From Burkholderia sp. BCC1644 (GTDB lineage: Bacteria; Pseudomonadota; Gammaproteobacteria; Burkholderiales; Burkholderiaceae), in NCBI RefSeq assembly GCF_902833225.1, contig NZ_CADFEI010000019.1:97788-161787 (forward strand): a stretch of 64,000 nucleotides of DNA, written 5' to 3'. Below, in pieces: positions 26,686 to 35,204 of this stretch. The notes under the pieces were generated by a model. The model had not been told where the DNA came from. It did no database searches and was given only the letters and a program-made list of their open reading frames with translations. Positions within the stretch are counted from its first letter, which is position 1. Each line of letters begins with the position of its first letter. Position numbers and translations under genes: made by a program.

Positions 26686-27456
26686 TCATTCGCCGACCGG
26701 CTGCGCGATCCGCGCGGGCACCGGTTCGCGTCGCCGCGCCTGCGCGACGCTCGCGTAGATCACCAGCGCGACCAGCACACCGAGCAGTACGGCCGACGAC
26801 CCGACCGTGCCGAGCGCGAGGCCGCCCTTCGCGACCGGCTTCGTCAGCAGGTCGCCGACCGTCGCGCCGAACGGACGCGTGAGCACGAACGCGGCCCAGA
26901 ACAACAGCACGCCGGAGATCCGCGTGAAGTAGTGCGCGAGCACGATCACCGCCAGCAGCCCGCCGATCAGCAGCGCGCCGCCGCCGAAGCCGAGCCCCGA
27001 GCTGTCCGCGAGGAAGTCGCCGAGTGCGGTGCCGAGCGTGTTCGAGAACAGGATCGCGATCCAGTACAGCAGCTCGACCTTGCGCGTGCGGATCAGGTCG
27101 ACCGACAGCGATTCGCCGCTCAGGCGCCAGACCGCGAAGATCGCCAGCAGGATCGCGACGAGGATCGACGAGCCGGCCGCGTAGCCGAGGCCGAGCGTGC
27201 GGTCCATGAAGTCGGACATCGTCGTGCCGGCCGTACTCGTCGCGACAATCACGGCCCAGTAGATCGCCGGGCGATAGCGTGTCGTCCTGAGCTGTGCGCC
27301 CAGCGTCACGAGAAAGAAACCGAACAGCAGGATCGAGCTCACCGCGTAGCCGACGTTCAGCGTCATCGACAGCAGGTCGCCGCCGGTCTCGCCGAGCGTC
27401 GTCGCGCAGATCTTCATGATCCAGAACGCGAGCGTAATTTCGGGAAGTTTGTTCAT
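26686..27456 (-). CDS. COG4705-type membrane protein built of four internal repeats
   Basis: A 256-residue integral membrane protein of unknown function with about eight hydrophobic segments. Four related segments recur: TLGETGGDLLSMTLNVGY, TAGTTMSDFMDRTLGLGY, TLGTALGDFLADSSGLGF and PFGATVGDLLTKPVAKGG (near residues 19, 75, 140 and 195). Each is a T/P-x-G-x-x-x-x-D turn followed by a glycine-rich membrane helix. The repeated polar G(E/T)xx(G/S)D motif suggests a substrate path, as in repeat-built transporters, but no substrate can be named. The family assignment is from memory. It is a single gene converging on dut, with a 134-base gap to the permease. Confidence 0.75.
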   Translation of the reverse strand: MNKLPEITLAFWIMKICATTLGETGGDLLSMTLNVGYAVSSILLFGFFLVTLGAQLRTTRYRPAIYWAVIVATSTAGTTMSDFMDRTLGLGYAAGSSILVAILLAIFAVWRLSGESLSVDLIRTRKVELLYWIAILFSNTLGTALGDFLADSSGLGFGGGALLIGGLLAVIVLAHYFTRISGVLLFWAAFVLTRPFGATVGDLLTKPVAKGGLALGTVGSSAVLLGVLVALVIYASVAQARRREPVPARIAQPVGE

Positions 27457-27590
27457 TCGAACCCCATTTGCAGGAAGCGGCGAGCCGGCGCGTGCCGGCC
27501 CGCCTTGCGGACAGGATCGAATGTAGTCGCCGCAGGCTTAACGGAACCTTAGCGGGCGTGAAGAGCCGTGCGGGGGGGATTCCGGCGCGG

Positions 27591-28997
27591 TCAGCGTGCG
27601 TGTTCGTGCCGGTAATGCAGTGCGTATGCGAGCGTCAGCAAGACGACGAACACGACGCCGACCACCATCGTCATCCGGAATTCGCGCGTGAACGCGGTCG
27701 TGAACAGGATCGCCGCGACGAGCGCTGCGCCGAGCAGGCTGCCGAACGGGTGCCCCCACATCCGGAACGCGAGCGCCGGGCCGCGGTACTGCGACCGGAA
27801 GCGCAGGTGCGTGACGAAGATCATCAGCCACGTGAACAGCGCGCCGAACATCGCGATCGCCATCATCACGGTGAACGCGGTGTCGGGCGCCAGCGCGACC
27901 AGCACGGCCGCGACCGCGACGCCGCTGGTCGAAATCCACAGCGCCGCGCGCGGCACGCCGTTCGTGCCGAGCCGGCCGAACACCGCAGGCGCGAGCCGCG
28001 CACGCGACAGGCTGAACATCATCCGCGTCGTCACGTAGAGCTGGCTGTTCATCGCCGACAGCGCCGCGATCAGCAACACGAAATTGATCACGCCCGCCGC
28101 GTACGGCACGTGCGTGGCGGCCATCACCTTCACGAACGGGCTTTCGTCGGTGCCGGCCGCCGTCCACGGCACGATCGCGAGCATCAGCGACAGCGTCAGC
28201 AGGTAGAACAGCACGAGCCGGAACACGGTCGAGCGGAACGCCCGCGTGACCGCGTGCTGCGGATCGCGCGCCTCGCCGGCCGCGATCGCGACGGCTTCGA
28301 TGCTCATGTAGCTGAAGATCGCGACGATCACCGCGACCCAGGTGCCCCACGGCCCCTTCGGCATGAAGCCGCCGTGCGCGGTGTAGTTCGCAAAGCCGAT
28401 GCCCGATGCGGCCGGCGCGGACCAGACCAGATACGCGCCGAGCACGATGAACACGACGATCGCCGCGATCTTCAGCAGCGAGAACGCATATTCGACCGTG
28501 CCGTACAGCGTGACGCTGGCCAGGTTCACGGCGATCAGCAGCGCGGAGAAGCCGATCACCCAGTACCAGCCGGGCACGGCCGGGAACCAGTACTTCATGA
28601 ACACGGCGATCGCGCTGATTTCGGTACCGATCGCGAACACGACCGCGAACCAGTACGCATAGCGCACCAGGAAGCCCGCGAGCGGGCCGACGTAGTGCTC
28701 GGCATACGCGCCGAACGAGCCGGCCGTCGGATGCGCGACGGTCATTTCCGCGAGCGCGCCCATCAGCAGCAGCGCGATCAGCGCGCCGATCGCATAGGAA
28801 ACGAGCACGCTCGGGCCCGCAAGCCCGATCGCGAACCCGCTGCCGAGGAACAGCCCCGTGCCGATCGCGCCGCCGATCGCGATCATCGCCATCTGCCCCG
28901 ACGTCAGCGCATGGCGCAACCCTTGTTCGCGCGCGACGATATCGTCGAACGACCGTTGTTGTTGTGTCACTGCGTTACCACTCCCCTGCACCACCAT
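27591..28997 (-). CDS. Amino acid permease (APC superfamily, AAT type)
   Basis: A 468-residue permease with about twelve hydrophobic segments. The family signature MIAIGGAIGTGLFLGSG is near residues 37-53 and carries the unwound substrate-binding GGAIGTG of helix 1. GSFGAYAEHYVGPLAGF lies near residues 92-108, and the IEAVAIAAGEARDP block near 235-250 marks the proton-coupled AAT group that imports amino acids. The substrate cannot be told from the sequence. The start is the first ATG of the frame, and translation may begin at a slightly later codon. It lies downstream of clpA, separated by a hairpin, so it is probably a separate unit. Confidence 0.9.
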   Translation of the reverse strand: MVVQGSGNAVTQQQRSFDDIVAREQGLRHALTSGQMAMIAIGGAIGTGLFLGSGFAIGLAGPSVLVSYAIGALIALLLMGALAEMTVAHPTAGSFGAYAEHYVGPLAGFLVRYAYWFAVVFAIGTEISAIAVFMKYWFPAVPGWYWVIGFSALLIAVNLASVTLYGTVEYAFSLLKIAAIVVFIVLGAYLVWSAPAASGIGFANYTAHGGFMPKGPWGTWVAVIVAIFSYMSIEAVAIAAGEARDPQHAVTRAFRSTVFRLVLFYLLTLSLMLAIVPWTAAGTDESPFVKVMAATHVPYAAGVINFVLLIAALSAMNSQLYVTTRMMFSLSRARLAPAVFGRLGTNGVPRAALWISTSGVAVAAVLVALAPDTAFTVMMAIAMFGALFTWLMIFVTHLRFRSQYRGPALAFRMWGHPFGSLLGAALVAAILFTTAFTREFRMTMVVGVVFVVLLTLAYALHYRHEHAR

Positions 28998-29017
28998 TGC
29001 GCCGCCGGCGCCGGATA

Positions 29018-29053
29018 AAACGAAACGGCGCGGAAAACTTCCCGCGCCGTTCG
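29018..29053 (-). terminator. Probable terminator of clpS-clpA
   Basis: A perfect 10-bp G+C-rich stem (29024-29033 with 29042-29051), followed on the minus strand by TCGTTTTA, a weak T tail. It lies just after clpA and before the permease start. Confidence 0.7.
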
Positions 29054-29073
29054 CATGAACAACGAATTATCGC

Positions 29074-31374
29074 TTACTCGACTTCGACCGTCTCTTCGTT
29101 CGGCTTGTGCGGCGGATTCGCCAGCTTGTCGAACGACAACAGCACCTTGTCGTTTTCGTCGACGTCGACCGTCACGTGACCGCCGTTGACGAGCTTGCCG
29201 AACAGCAGTTCGTCGGCCAGCGCGCGCCGGATCGTGTCCTGGATCAGCCGCTGCATCGGCCGCGCGCCCATCAGCGGGTCGAAGCCGTGCTTCGCGAGAT
29301 GCTTGCGCAACGCGTCGGTGAAGAGCGCGTCGACCTTCTTCTCGTGCAGCTGTTCCTCGAGCTGGATCAGGAACTTGTCGACCACGCGCATGATGATTTC
29401 CTCATCGAGCGAGCGGAAGCTGATGATCGAATCCAGGCGGTTGCGGAACTCCGGCGTGAACAGGCGCTTGATGTCGGTCATCTCGTCGCCCGTCTCGCGG
29501 CGCGTCGTGAAGCCGATCGTCGCCTTCTGCATCGACTCGGCGCCGGCGTTCGTCGTCATGATGATGATGACGTTGCGGAAATCCGCCTTGCGGCCGTTGT
29601 TGTCCGTCAGCGTGCCGTGGTCCATCACCTGCAGCAGCACGTTGTAGATGTCCGGATGCGCCTTCTCGATTTCGTCGAGCAGCAGCACGCAATGCGGCTT
29701 CTTCGTGACGGCTTCGGTCAGCAGCCCGCCCTGGTCGAACCCGACGTAGCCCGGCGGCGCGCCGATCAGCCGGCTCACCGCATGACGCTCCATGTATTCC
29801 GACATGTCGAAGCGGATCAGCTCGATGCCGAGCGTGAACGCGAGCTGGCGCGCCACTTCGGTCTTGCCGACGCCCGTCGGGCCGGAGAACAGGAACGCGC
29901 CGATCGGCTTGTCCATCTTGCCGAGGCCCGCGCGCGCCATCTTGATCGAGGCCGCGAGCGCGTCGATCGCCGGATCCTGGCCGAACACGACGCTCTTCAG
30001 GTCGCGGTCGAGCGTCTGCAGCTTGCTGCGATCGTCCTGCGACACGCTCTGCGGCGGCACACGCGCGATCTTCGAGATGATTTCCTCGATCTCGCTCTTG
30101 CCGATCGTCTTCTTCTGCTTCGACTTCGGCAGGATGCGCTGCGCGGCGCCCGCCTCGTCGATCACGTCGATCGCCTTGTCCGGCAGGTGACGGTCGGTGA
30201 TGAAGCGCGCCGACAGTTCGGCCGCGGCCGACAGCGCACCCGACGAATACTTGACGCCGTGATGCTCCTCGAAGCGCGACTTCAGGCCGCGCAGGATCGC
30301 GACCGTCTGCTCGACGGTCGGCTCGCTCACGTCGACCTTCTGGAAGCGCCGCGACAGCGCCGCATCCTTCTCGAAGATGCCGCGGTACTCGGTGAACGTG
30401 GTCGCGCCGATGCACTTGAGCGTGCCCGACGACAGCGCCGGCTTCAGCAGGTTCGACGCATCGAGCGTGCCGCCCGACGCGGCGCCCGCGCCGATCAGCG
30501 TGTGGATTTCGTCGATGAACAGGATCGCGTGCGGGCGCTCCTTCAGTTCCTTCAGCACCGTCTTCAGACGCTGCTCGAAATCGCCGCGATACTTGGTGCC
30601 CGCGAGCAGCGCGCCCATGTCGAGCGAATAGACCTGCGCGTTCGCGAGGATGTCCGGCACTTCGCCGCGCGTGATGCGATACGCGAGCCCTTCCGCGATC
30701 GCGGTCTTGCCCACGCCAGCCTCGCCGACGAGCAGCGGGTTGTTCTTGCGGCGACGGCACAGCACCTGCACGACGCGCTCGACCTCGGGCTCGCGCCCGA
30801 TCAGCGGATCGATGCGGCCGTCCTTCGCCATCTGGTTCAGGTTCTGCGTGAACTGCGCGAGCGGCGTTTCCTTCTGCGCGTTCGCGTCTTCGCTTTCCGC
30901 ATTCGCGTCGGTCGACTTCGCGGCTTCGCCGTTGTTCGTCTTCGCGATGCCGTGCGAAATGAAGTTCACCACGTCGAGGCGCGTAACGCCCTGCTGCTGC
31001 AGGTAGTACACGGCATGCGAATCCTTCTCGCCGAAGATCGCGACCAGCACGTTCGCGCCGGTGACTTCCTTCTTGCCGTTCGACGTCGACTGGACGTGCA
31101 TGATCGCGCGCTGGATCACGCGCTGGAAACCGAGCGTCGGCTGGGTATCGACATCGTCGGTACCCGGGACGGTAGGTGTGTTGTCGTGGATGAAATTGCG
31201 CAGGTTCTGACGCAAGTCCTCGATGTTTGCCGCGCACGCGCGCAACACCTCGGCTGCCGTCGGATTATCCAGCAGGGCCAGCAGCAGATGCTCGACCGTA
31301 ATGAACTCATGGCGCGCCTGGCGTGCTTCCATGAACGCCATGTGCAGGCTGACTTCCAATTCCTGGGCAATCAT
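29074..31374 (-). CDS. clpA: ATP-dependent Clp protease ATP-binding subunit ClpA
   Basis: A 766-residue AAA+ unfoldase that feeds substrates into ClpP, including N-degron proteins brought by ClpS. The double Clp-N domain covers about residues 1-145. AAA module 1 has Walker A GEAGVGKTAIAEGLA (about 211-225), and module 2 has GPTGVGKTEVARQLA (about 493-507). The ClpP-binding loop appears as IGF in KATIGFTTRRETGD. MIAQELEV is chosen as the start because GGAGGAAGC lies just before it and its ATG overlaps the clpS stop by four bases; six more upstream codons are open but lie inside clpS. A charged Ala/Glu/Asp linker (about 150-170) separates the N domain from module 1. Confidence 0.96.
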   Translation of the reverse strand: MIAQELEVSLHMAFMEARQARHEFITVEHLLLALLDNPTAAEVLRACAANIEDLRQNLRNFIHDNTPTVPGTDDVDTQPTLGFQRVIQRAIMHVQSTSNGKKEVTGANVLVAIFGEKDSHAVYYLQQQGVTRLDVVNFISHGIAKTNNGEAAKSTDANAESEDANAQKETPLAQFTQNLNQMAKDGRIDPLIGREPEVERVVQVLCRRRKNNPLLVGEAGVGKTAIAEGLAYRITRGEVPDILANAQVYSLDMGALLAGTKYRGDFEQRLKTVLKELKERPHAILFIDEIHTLIGAGAASGGTLDASNLLKPALSSGTLKCIGATTFTEYRGIFEKDAALSRRFQKVDVSEPTVEQTVAILRGLKSRFEEHHGVKYSSGALSAAAELSARFITDRHLPDKAIDVIDEAGAAQRILPKSKQKKTIGKSEIEEIISKIARVPPQSVSQDDRSKLQTLDRDLKSVVFGQDPAIDALAASIKMARAGLGKMDKPIGAFLFSGPTGVGKTEVARQLAFTLGIELIRFDMSEYMERHAVSRLIGAPPGYVGFDQGGLLTEAVTKKPHCVLLLDEIEKAHPDIYNVLLQVMDHGTLTDNNGRKADFRNVIIIMTTNAGAESMQKATIGFTTRRETGDEMTDIKRLFTPEFRNRLDSIISFRSLDEEIIMRVVDKFLIQLEEQLHEKKVDALFTDALRKHLAKHGFDPLMGARPMQRLIQDTIRRALADELLFGKLVNGGHVTVDVDENDKVLLSFDKLANPPHKPNEETVEVE

Positions 31375-31685
31375 GCTTCCTCCATCACGCACTGCAGCGG
31401 ATGCCCGGCCTGCCGCGCATGGGTAACGACTTGCTCAACCTTGGTCGACGCGATGTCCCGCGTATAGACCCCACAAACTCCTCGCCCTTCGCGATGGACC
31501 TTCAGCATGATCTGCGTGGCCGTCTCGCGATCCTTCTTGAAATACTCCTGGACCACCATCACGACGAATTCCATCGGCGTGAAGTCGTCGTTCAGCAGCA
31601 CCACCTTGTACATCGAAGGCGGCTTGAGCTTCTGCTGCTTGCGTTCCAGGACGGTACTGTCCTGCTTGTCCGGGATAATCGCCAT
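31371..31685 (-). CDS. clpS: ClpS adaptor protein
   Basis: A 104-residue N-degron adaptor that binds proteins with destabilising N-terminal residues and delivers them to ClpA. The core YKVVLLNDDFTPMEFVVMV (about residues 26-44) carries the NDD and the hydrophobic pocket residues, and VHREGRGVCGVYTRDIA (about 65-81) the conserved His and the ClpA-contact region. The first 20 or so residues form the flexible tail. Its stop overlaps the clpA ATG by four bases. A long divergent region (31686-32232) separates it from cspA. Confidence 0.95.
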   Translation of the reverse strand: MAIIPDKQDSTVLERKQQKLKPPSMYKVVLLNDDFTPMEFVVMVVQEYFKKDRETATQIMLKVHREGRGVCGVYTRDIASTKVEQVVTHARQAGHPLQCVMEEA

Positions 31686-31793
31686 ACACCCATTCTAAAC
31701 AACTCGGACAGGCCCGCAATCCTGCCATAACCCGACCGACCGGCCGGCGCCCTCCCCGGTATCCCGGAACACGCGATCGTCCTCGTGCCATAC

Positions 31794-31819
31794 GAAAGCC
31801 GGCTGCGGTGCCGGCTTTC
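31794..31819. repeat. Perfect inverted repeat in the clpS-cspA gap
   Basis: A perfect 10-bp stem GAAAGCCGGC (31794-31803) with its complement (31810-31819) around a 6-base loop, without a T tail on either side. It could be a hairpin in a clpS leader or a protein site. The rest of 31686-32050 holds no gene I can recognise, and its G+C falls toward cspA. Confidence 0.6.
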
Positions 31820-32051
31820 ACGCGTGGCGCGGAACACGAACCGTCAGGGGGCAACTGCACCGGAACGTCGTGTCCGCATCCAGTATCCCACAAGCCGGGA
31901 CGACTCGAACGCGTGTCACTCGAGCCTGGTATATGAGCCGATTATGCGGCTTTTCAAGACCCCGCGCTTGGCGGCATGCTGCAAAGCAAAGCCGGAAAAA
32001 CCCTGAAAATGGGTTCTTTACAACGACCCTCTAAACGTCTAAAAATTCCAC

Positions 32052-32080
32052 TTGACACTCCAATAAAGAGCGCCAACAAT
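32052..32080 (+). promoter_or_regulatory. Sigma-70 promoter of cspA
   Basis: A perfect -35 TTGACA at 32052-32057, a 17-base spacer and AACAAT at 32075-32080. The predicted start near 32087 gives a 5' leader of about 145 nt, as in cold-shock genes whose leaders refold in the cold. Confidence 0.75.
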
Positions 32081-32150
32081 CAAGCTGGCACTTTTTTCAA
32101 TTTGCCGGTTGGCGAAATGAAAGAGGCCGAGGTGAGCTTGTGAGGGGGGA

Positions 32151-32171
32151 ACGACTGCATTTTGCAGTCGT
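32151..32171 (+). promoter_or_regulatory. Hairpin in the cspA 5' leader
   Basis: A perfect 9-bp stem ACGACTGCA (32151-32159) with TGCAGTCGT (32163-32171), followed by TTAGCTTTT. It lies inside the predicted leader, about 60 bases before the ATG. It may act as a leader element or weak attenuator. Confidence 0.6.
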
Positions 32172-32232
32172 TTAGCTTTTCGAGCGTGCTCGTGGTAAGT
32201 AGCAGCGACTGTGTGACAGGGGAAGTAGGAAA

Positions 32233-32436
32233 ATGGCAACTGGTATCGTTAAGTGGTTCAACGACGCGAAGGGCTTCGGTTTCATCACTCCCGACGAGGG
32301 CGGTGAGGATCTGTTTGCGCACTTCTCGGCTATCACCATGAATGGCTTCAAGACGCTGAAGGAAGGCCAGAAGGTGAGCTTTGACGTCGTTCAAGGACCG
32401 AAGGGCAAGCAAGCGTCGAACATCCAGGCCGCATAA
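32233..32436 (+). CDS. cspA: Cold-shock domain protein (CspA family)
   Basis: A 67-residue single cold-shock-domain protein, full family length. The RNA-binding motifs RNP1 (KGFGFITP, about residues 13-20) and RNP2 (LFAHFSAI, about 27-34) are intact. It binds single-stranded RNA and acts as an RNA chaperone or antiterminator. It has a strong upstream promoter, a long structured leader and two hairpins after the stop. Which Csp paralogue it is, and whether it is cold-induced, cannot be told from the sequence. Confidence 0.95.
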   Translation: MATGIVKWFNDAKGFGFITPDEGGEDLFAHFSAITMNGFKTLKEGQKVSFDVVQGPKGKQASNIQAA

Positions 32437-32457
32437 AGGCATCGGATATCGGACGAA

Positions 32458-32491
32458 GAAACCCGGCGCATTGCGCCGGGTTTCTTTTTTT
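32458..32491 (+). terminator. Terminator of cspA
   Basis: A perfect 12-bp stem (32458-32469 with 32473-32484) and an ATT loop, followed by seven T. Confidence 0.95.
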
Positions 32492-32492
32492 G

Positions 32493-32528
32493 AGGCCGGC
32501 CAATCGATAATCGATTGGCCGGCCTTTT
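32493..32528 (+). repeat. Second perfect 16-bp palindrome after cspA
   Basis: Arms 32493-32508 and 32510-32525 are perfectly complementary around a single A, beginning AGGCCGGCCAATCGAT, followed by TTTT. It starts two bases after the cspA terminator. It may be a backup terminator or a protein site facing the oxidase gene. Confidence 0.8.
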
Positions 32529-32617
32529 CGTTCAATCCCGATAATTGAACACACATTGTCTTGTCACACACGCAGATCGGATATCGATCCTGCGCGTGAA
32601 ACATATTCACCACGTCG

Positions 32618-34234
32618 TTACACGACCTTCAGCGTGCCCATCATGCCGAGATCCTCGTGTTCGAGAATGTGGCAATGAAACATGCGCTCTCCGGGCATGT
32701 CTTGCGTGACGAGAATCGACACCGTTTCACCGCTGCGCACGTTCACGGTATCGCGCCATGCGCGAAACGGTTCGGTCGTGCGCGAGCCGCCCGACGCACG
32801 CTCGATCACCTGGAACTGCGTGCCGTGCAGGTGGAACGGGTGATCCATGTCGGTGGTATTGCGAATCTCCCAGCGTTCGACGTCGCCGCGGCGGCTCGTC
32901 AACGTCGCGCGGTGCGCCGCGTAGGTTTCGCCGTTGATCATGAAACGCATGCCGGCCGGCCGGCCTTGCGCCGCGCCCTTCATCATCGCGTCCATGTCCA
33001 TTTCCTCGCCGAACGCGACCGTCTTGTGCGCGACCGGCTCGCCCAGCGGCGGCACCGCGCGCAGCGTGGCCGGCAACGCACGCGCGGCGGCGGGCGCAAA
33101 CGCGACATCGGCCAGCGCCAGCGCCGGGTCGGGCGGCAGGCTGCCGTGACCGTCGTCGTGCGACATCGCCATCTTGCGGCGGTCGTACTCGGCCGCCTGC
33201 AGCACCACGCGCGACGCACGGTCACCGGCGCGCACCAGCAGTTCCGCGCGTTCGCCCGGCGCGATCAGCAGCGACGTCACGCGACGCGGCGCATCGAACA
33301 GCCCGCCGTCGGTCCCCGCATGCTCGAACGCACGGCCGTCATCGAACGCGACACGCAGGTAGCGCGCGCTGCACGCGTTCCACACGCGCCAGCGCTCGTC
33401 GCCCGCGACGTCGATACGCGGCCGGCGCGCGCCGTTGACCAGTACGAACTGGCCTTCGCGGCCGTTCATCCAGTCCATCATGTCGTTCGGCGCAATCGTG
33501 CCGTCGCGCGCAAGCTTCAGGTCCGACACGAACAGGTTGCGCTCGGGCCAGCCGGCGAGCGGATCGTCCGCGGCGCGCACGACGAACGGGCCGGCCAGCC
33601 CGCGAAACACCTGCTCGGCCGTCATCATGTGCGGATGCGGGTGGTACCAGTAGGTGCCGGCGCTGCCCTTCGGCAGCGTGAAGCGATATACGCGCGATGC
33701 GCCGGGCGCGACGGGATCGGACGGATTGCCGTCCTGGTCGGGCGGCACGGGCAGGCCGTGCCAGTGGATCGTCGACGGCTGCGGCAGCTTGTTCACGAAC
33801 TTGATTTCGACCGTGTCGCCCTCGCGCACGTCGATCAGCGGGCCGACGACGGGGCCTTGCGCGCCCGCGCCGAACTGCCAGAACGTGGTCGGCCGCGCCC
33901 CGCGCAGCATCGGGCGCGCGACAGGCTGCGCGACCAGCGTGGCCCGGAACGTGCCGGGATCGCGGCTTTCGTTCGCGAGCGTGCGCAACGCCGCGAGCGG
34001 CGCGCCGGCCGGCAGTGCGTCGGCGGCCGCGAGCGCGGCCGTTGCGGGCTTGCCGTGCTGCGCATGCCCCGACATGCCGGACATTCCTGACATACCCGAC
34101 ATGCCGGGCATGTCGTCCATCGAATCCATGCCGGCCATGCCCGCGTGACCGGCATGCTGCGCCCACGCGGTGCGCGCGAACAGCGACGCGGCCGCGACGC
34201 CGATGGCGCGCGACAGGAAGGTTCTCCGTATCAT
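32618..34234 (-). CDS. Tat-exported multicopper oxidase
   Basis: A 538-residue periplasmic multicopper oxidase (CueO/CopA/laccase type) that probably oxidises Cu(I) or phenolic/metal substrates with O2. A twin-arginine signal (RRTFLSRAIG, then cleavage near AWA) opens the protein. A Met/His/Gly-rich segment follows (about residues 26-62, with repeats of MSG). The copper ligands are HWHGLP, WYHPHPH, HPFHLHGTQF and HCHILEHEDLGMM (from about residue 155 to the end). The ATG at 34234 is preferred because GAGG precedes it and it starts directly at the Tat signal; seven upstream codons are also open. A single-gene unit; the Met-rich stretch argues for copper detoxification. Confidence 0.9.
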   Translation of the reverse strand: MIRRTFLSRAIGVAAASLFARTAWAQHAGHAGMAGMDSMDDMPGMSGMSGMSGMSGHAQHGKPATAALAAADALPAGAPLAALRTLANESRDPGTFRATLVAQPVARPMLRGARPTTFWQFGAGAQGPVVGPLIDVREGDTVEIKFVNKLPQPSTIHWHGLPVPPDQDGNPSDPVAPGASRVYRFTLPKGSAGTYWYHPHPHMMTAEQVFRGLAGPFVVRAADDPLAGWPERNLFVSDLKLARDGTIAPNDMMDWMNGREGQFVLVNGARRPRIDVAGDERWRVWNACSARYLRVAFDDGRAFEHAGTDGGLFDAPRRVTSLLIAPGERAELLVRAGDRASRVVLQAAEYDRRKMAMSHDDGHGSLPPDPALALADVAFAPAAARALPATLRAVPPLGEPVAHKTVAFGEEMDMDAMMKGAAQGRPAGMRFMINGETYAAHRATLTSRRGDVERWEIRNTTDMDHPFHLHGTQFQVIERASGGSRTTEPFRAWRDTVNVRSGETVSILVTQDMPGERMFHCHILEHEDLGMMGTLKVV

Positions 34235-34856
34235 CAATCGATCCTCGTTATCCATGCAGCGTCGCCCAACAACTGCGACGCGTGCGCCGGCCGGCTGGAC
34301 CGCCGGTGCGCGACGCGAAACCTGATGCCCGCGTCATCATAACCGCAGGCTCCTATCGAAAAACGCCGCCACCGATCGGGCGGCGATACGCCGCAGCGCG
34401 GCTTTGCACCGCCGTTCGTCGGCCTTCACGCCCCGCGCCGAACCGCGCTCGCCGCCGCATCCGTCCGCCCGCTTGGCGCCTGCCGTTCGCCACTACGCTG
34501 GCGCGCGCCGATCCCCCTCTCCGCCAAACCACCGATTTTTCACGATGTGGAACAAGTCCCTGCGTTGTAAAAATTCGTGGTGCAGGGCACAAATTTCCCG
34601 TTTCGCGATGCCAAAAAACGTTCCGCAATACAAAACGTTGAAAATAATTACTTGTTTTTAAAAGAGAATTTTTGTTTCGAGAAGCCATTCTACATGCACC
34701 ATCCGACCGGGCCGCGGACGTAGACTTTGTCCCATGCACTGACGCTTCGCCACGACGTTCGATACGGAACCCGGCGCAGCAGCCAGTCGGGCCACAGCCG
34801 GCCGAACCGGCAGGCGGCACACCAGAATCGCTTGTGATCAGAAAGGGAGAACGGAA
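34235..34856. other. 622-base gap without a recognised gene
   Basis: The stretch lies between the divergent multicopper oxidase and the 74-aa gene. Its left part is G+C-rich. The part from about 34540 to 34690 is unusually A+T-rich, with poly-A and poly-T tracts, as in promoter or nucleoid-protein-bound DNA. I could not assign a -35/-10 pair with confidence, and no open frame here looks coding. Confidence 0.5.
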
Positions 34857-35081
34857 ATGAAGGGATTTCGCTTTGGTTCAGCGCTCGGGTCGTTCTACAT
34901 CCTGCCGGGTAACGGCGGCTGGGAAGCGACGTTCGGCAACGCCCTGCTCGGCGCGTTCTCGTGCCCCGAAGTGGCGGCCGACCACATCTCCCGCGGCGAC
35001 TGCGAGCAACTGTCCGAACTGGACACGGCGACGCTCGAAGTGCCGCATGAAATCGCCGAATGGGAAATCGTTCACGTCTGA
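34857..35081 (+). CDS. Small orphan protein of unknown function (74 aa)
   Basis: A 74-residue acidic soluble protein that I do not recognise. It begins MKGFRFGSALGSFYILPGNG and ends PHEIAEWEIVHV, with one central CPEVAADHISRGDC stretch holding two cysteines 13 residues apart. It has no signal peptide or membrane segment. GGGAGAACGGAA stands directly before the ATG, and a strong terminator follows 18 bases after the stop, so it is a well-framed single-gene unit despite its size. Upstream DNA is A+T-rich. Confidence 0.7.
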   Translation: MKGFRFGSALGSFYILPGNGGWEATFGNALLGAFSCPEVAADHISRGDCEQLSELDTATLEVPHEIAEWEIVHV

Positions 35082-35098
35082 ATGACAAGCCAGCAACG

Positions 35099-35128
35099 AA
35101 AAACGCCCCGGGCGACCGGGGCGTTTTT
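35099..35128. terminator. Bidirectional terminator
   Basis: A 12-bp stem (35099-35110 with 35117-35128), A run on the left and T run on the right. It lies between the 74-aa gene and the convergent icd2 gene. Confidence 0.92.
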
Positions 35129-35204
35129 ATTGGGTGCCGGACGGCGAACGGCTAACCGTGCCGTGTCGACACGCGCATTGGCTCGCGCGATGGCGCGGCC
35201 CGCG

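Noticed and set aside
29107..31467. 786-aa ORF opposite clpA
   Set aside because: Antisense shadow of clpA; its translation is Arg/Leu/Val-rich with no known domain.
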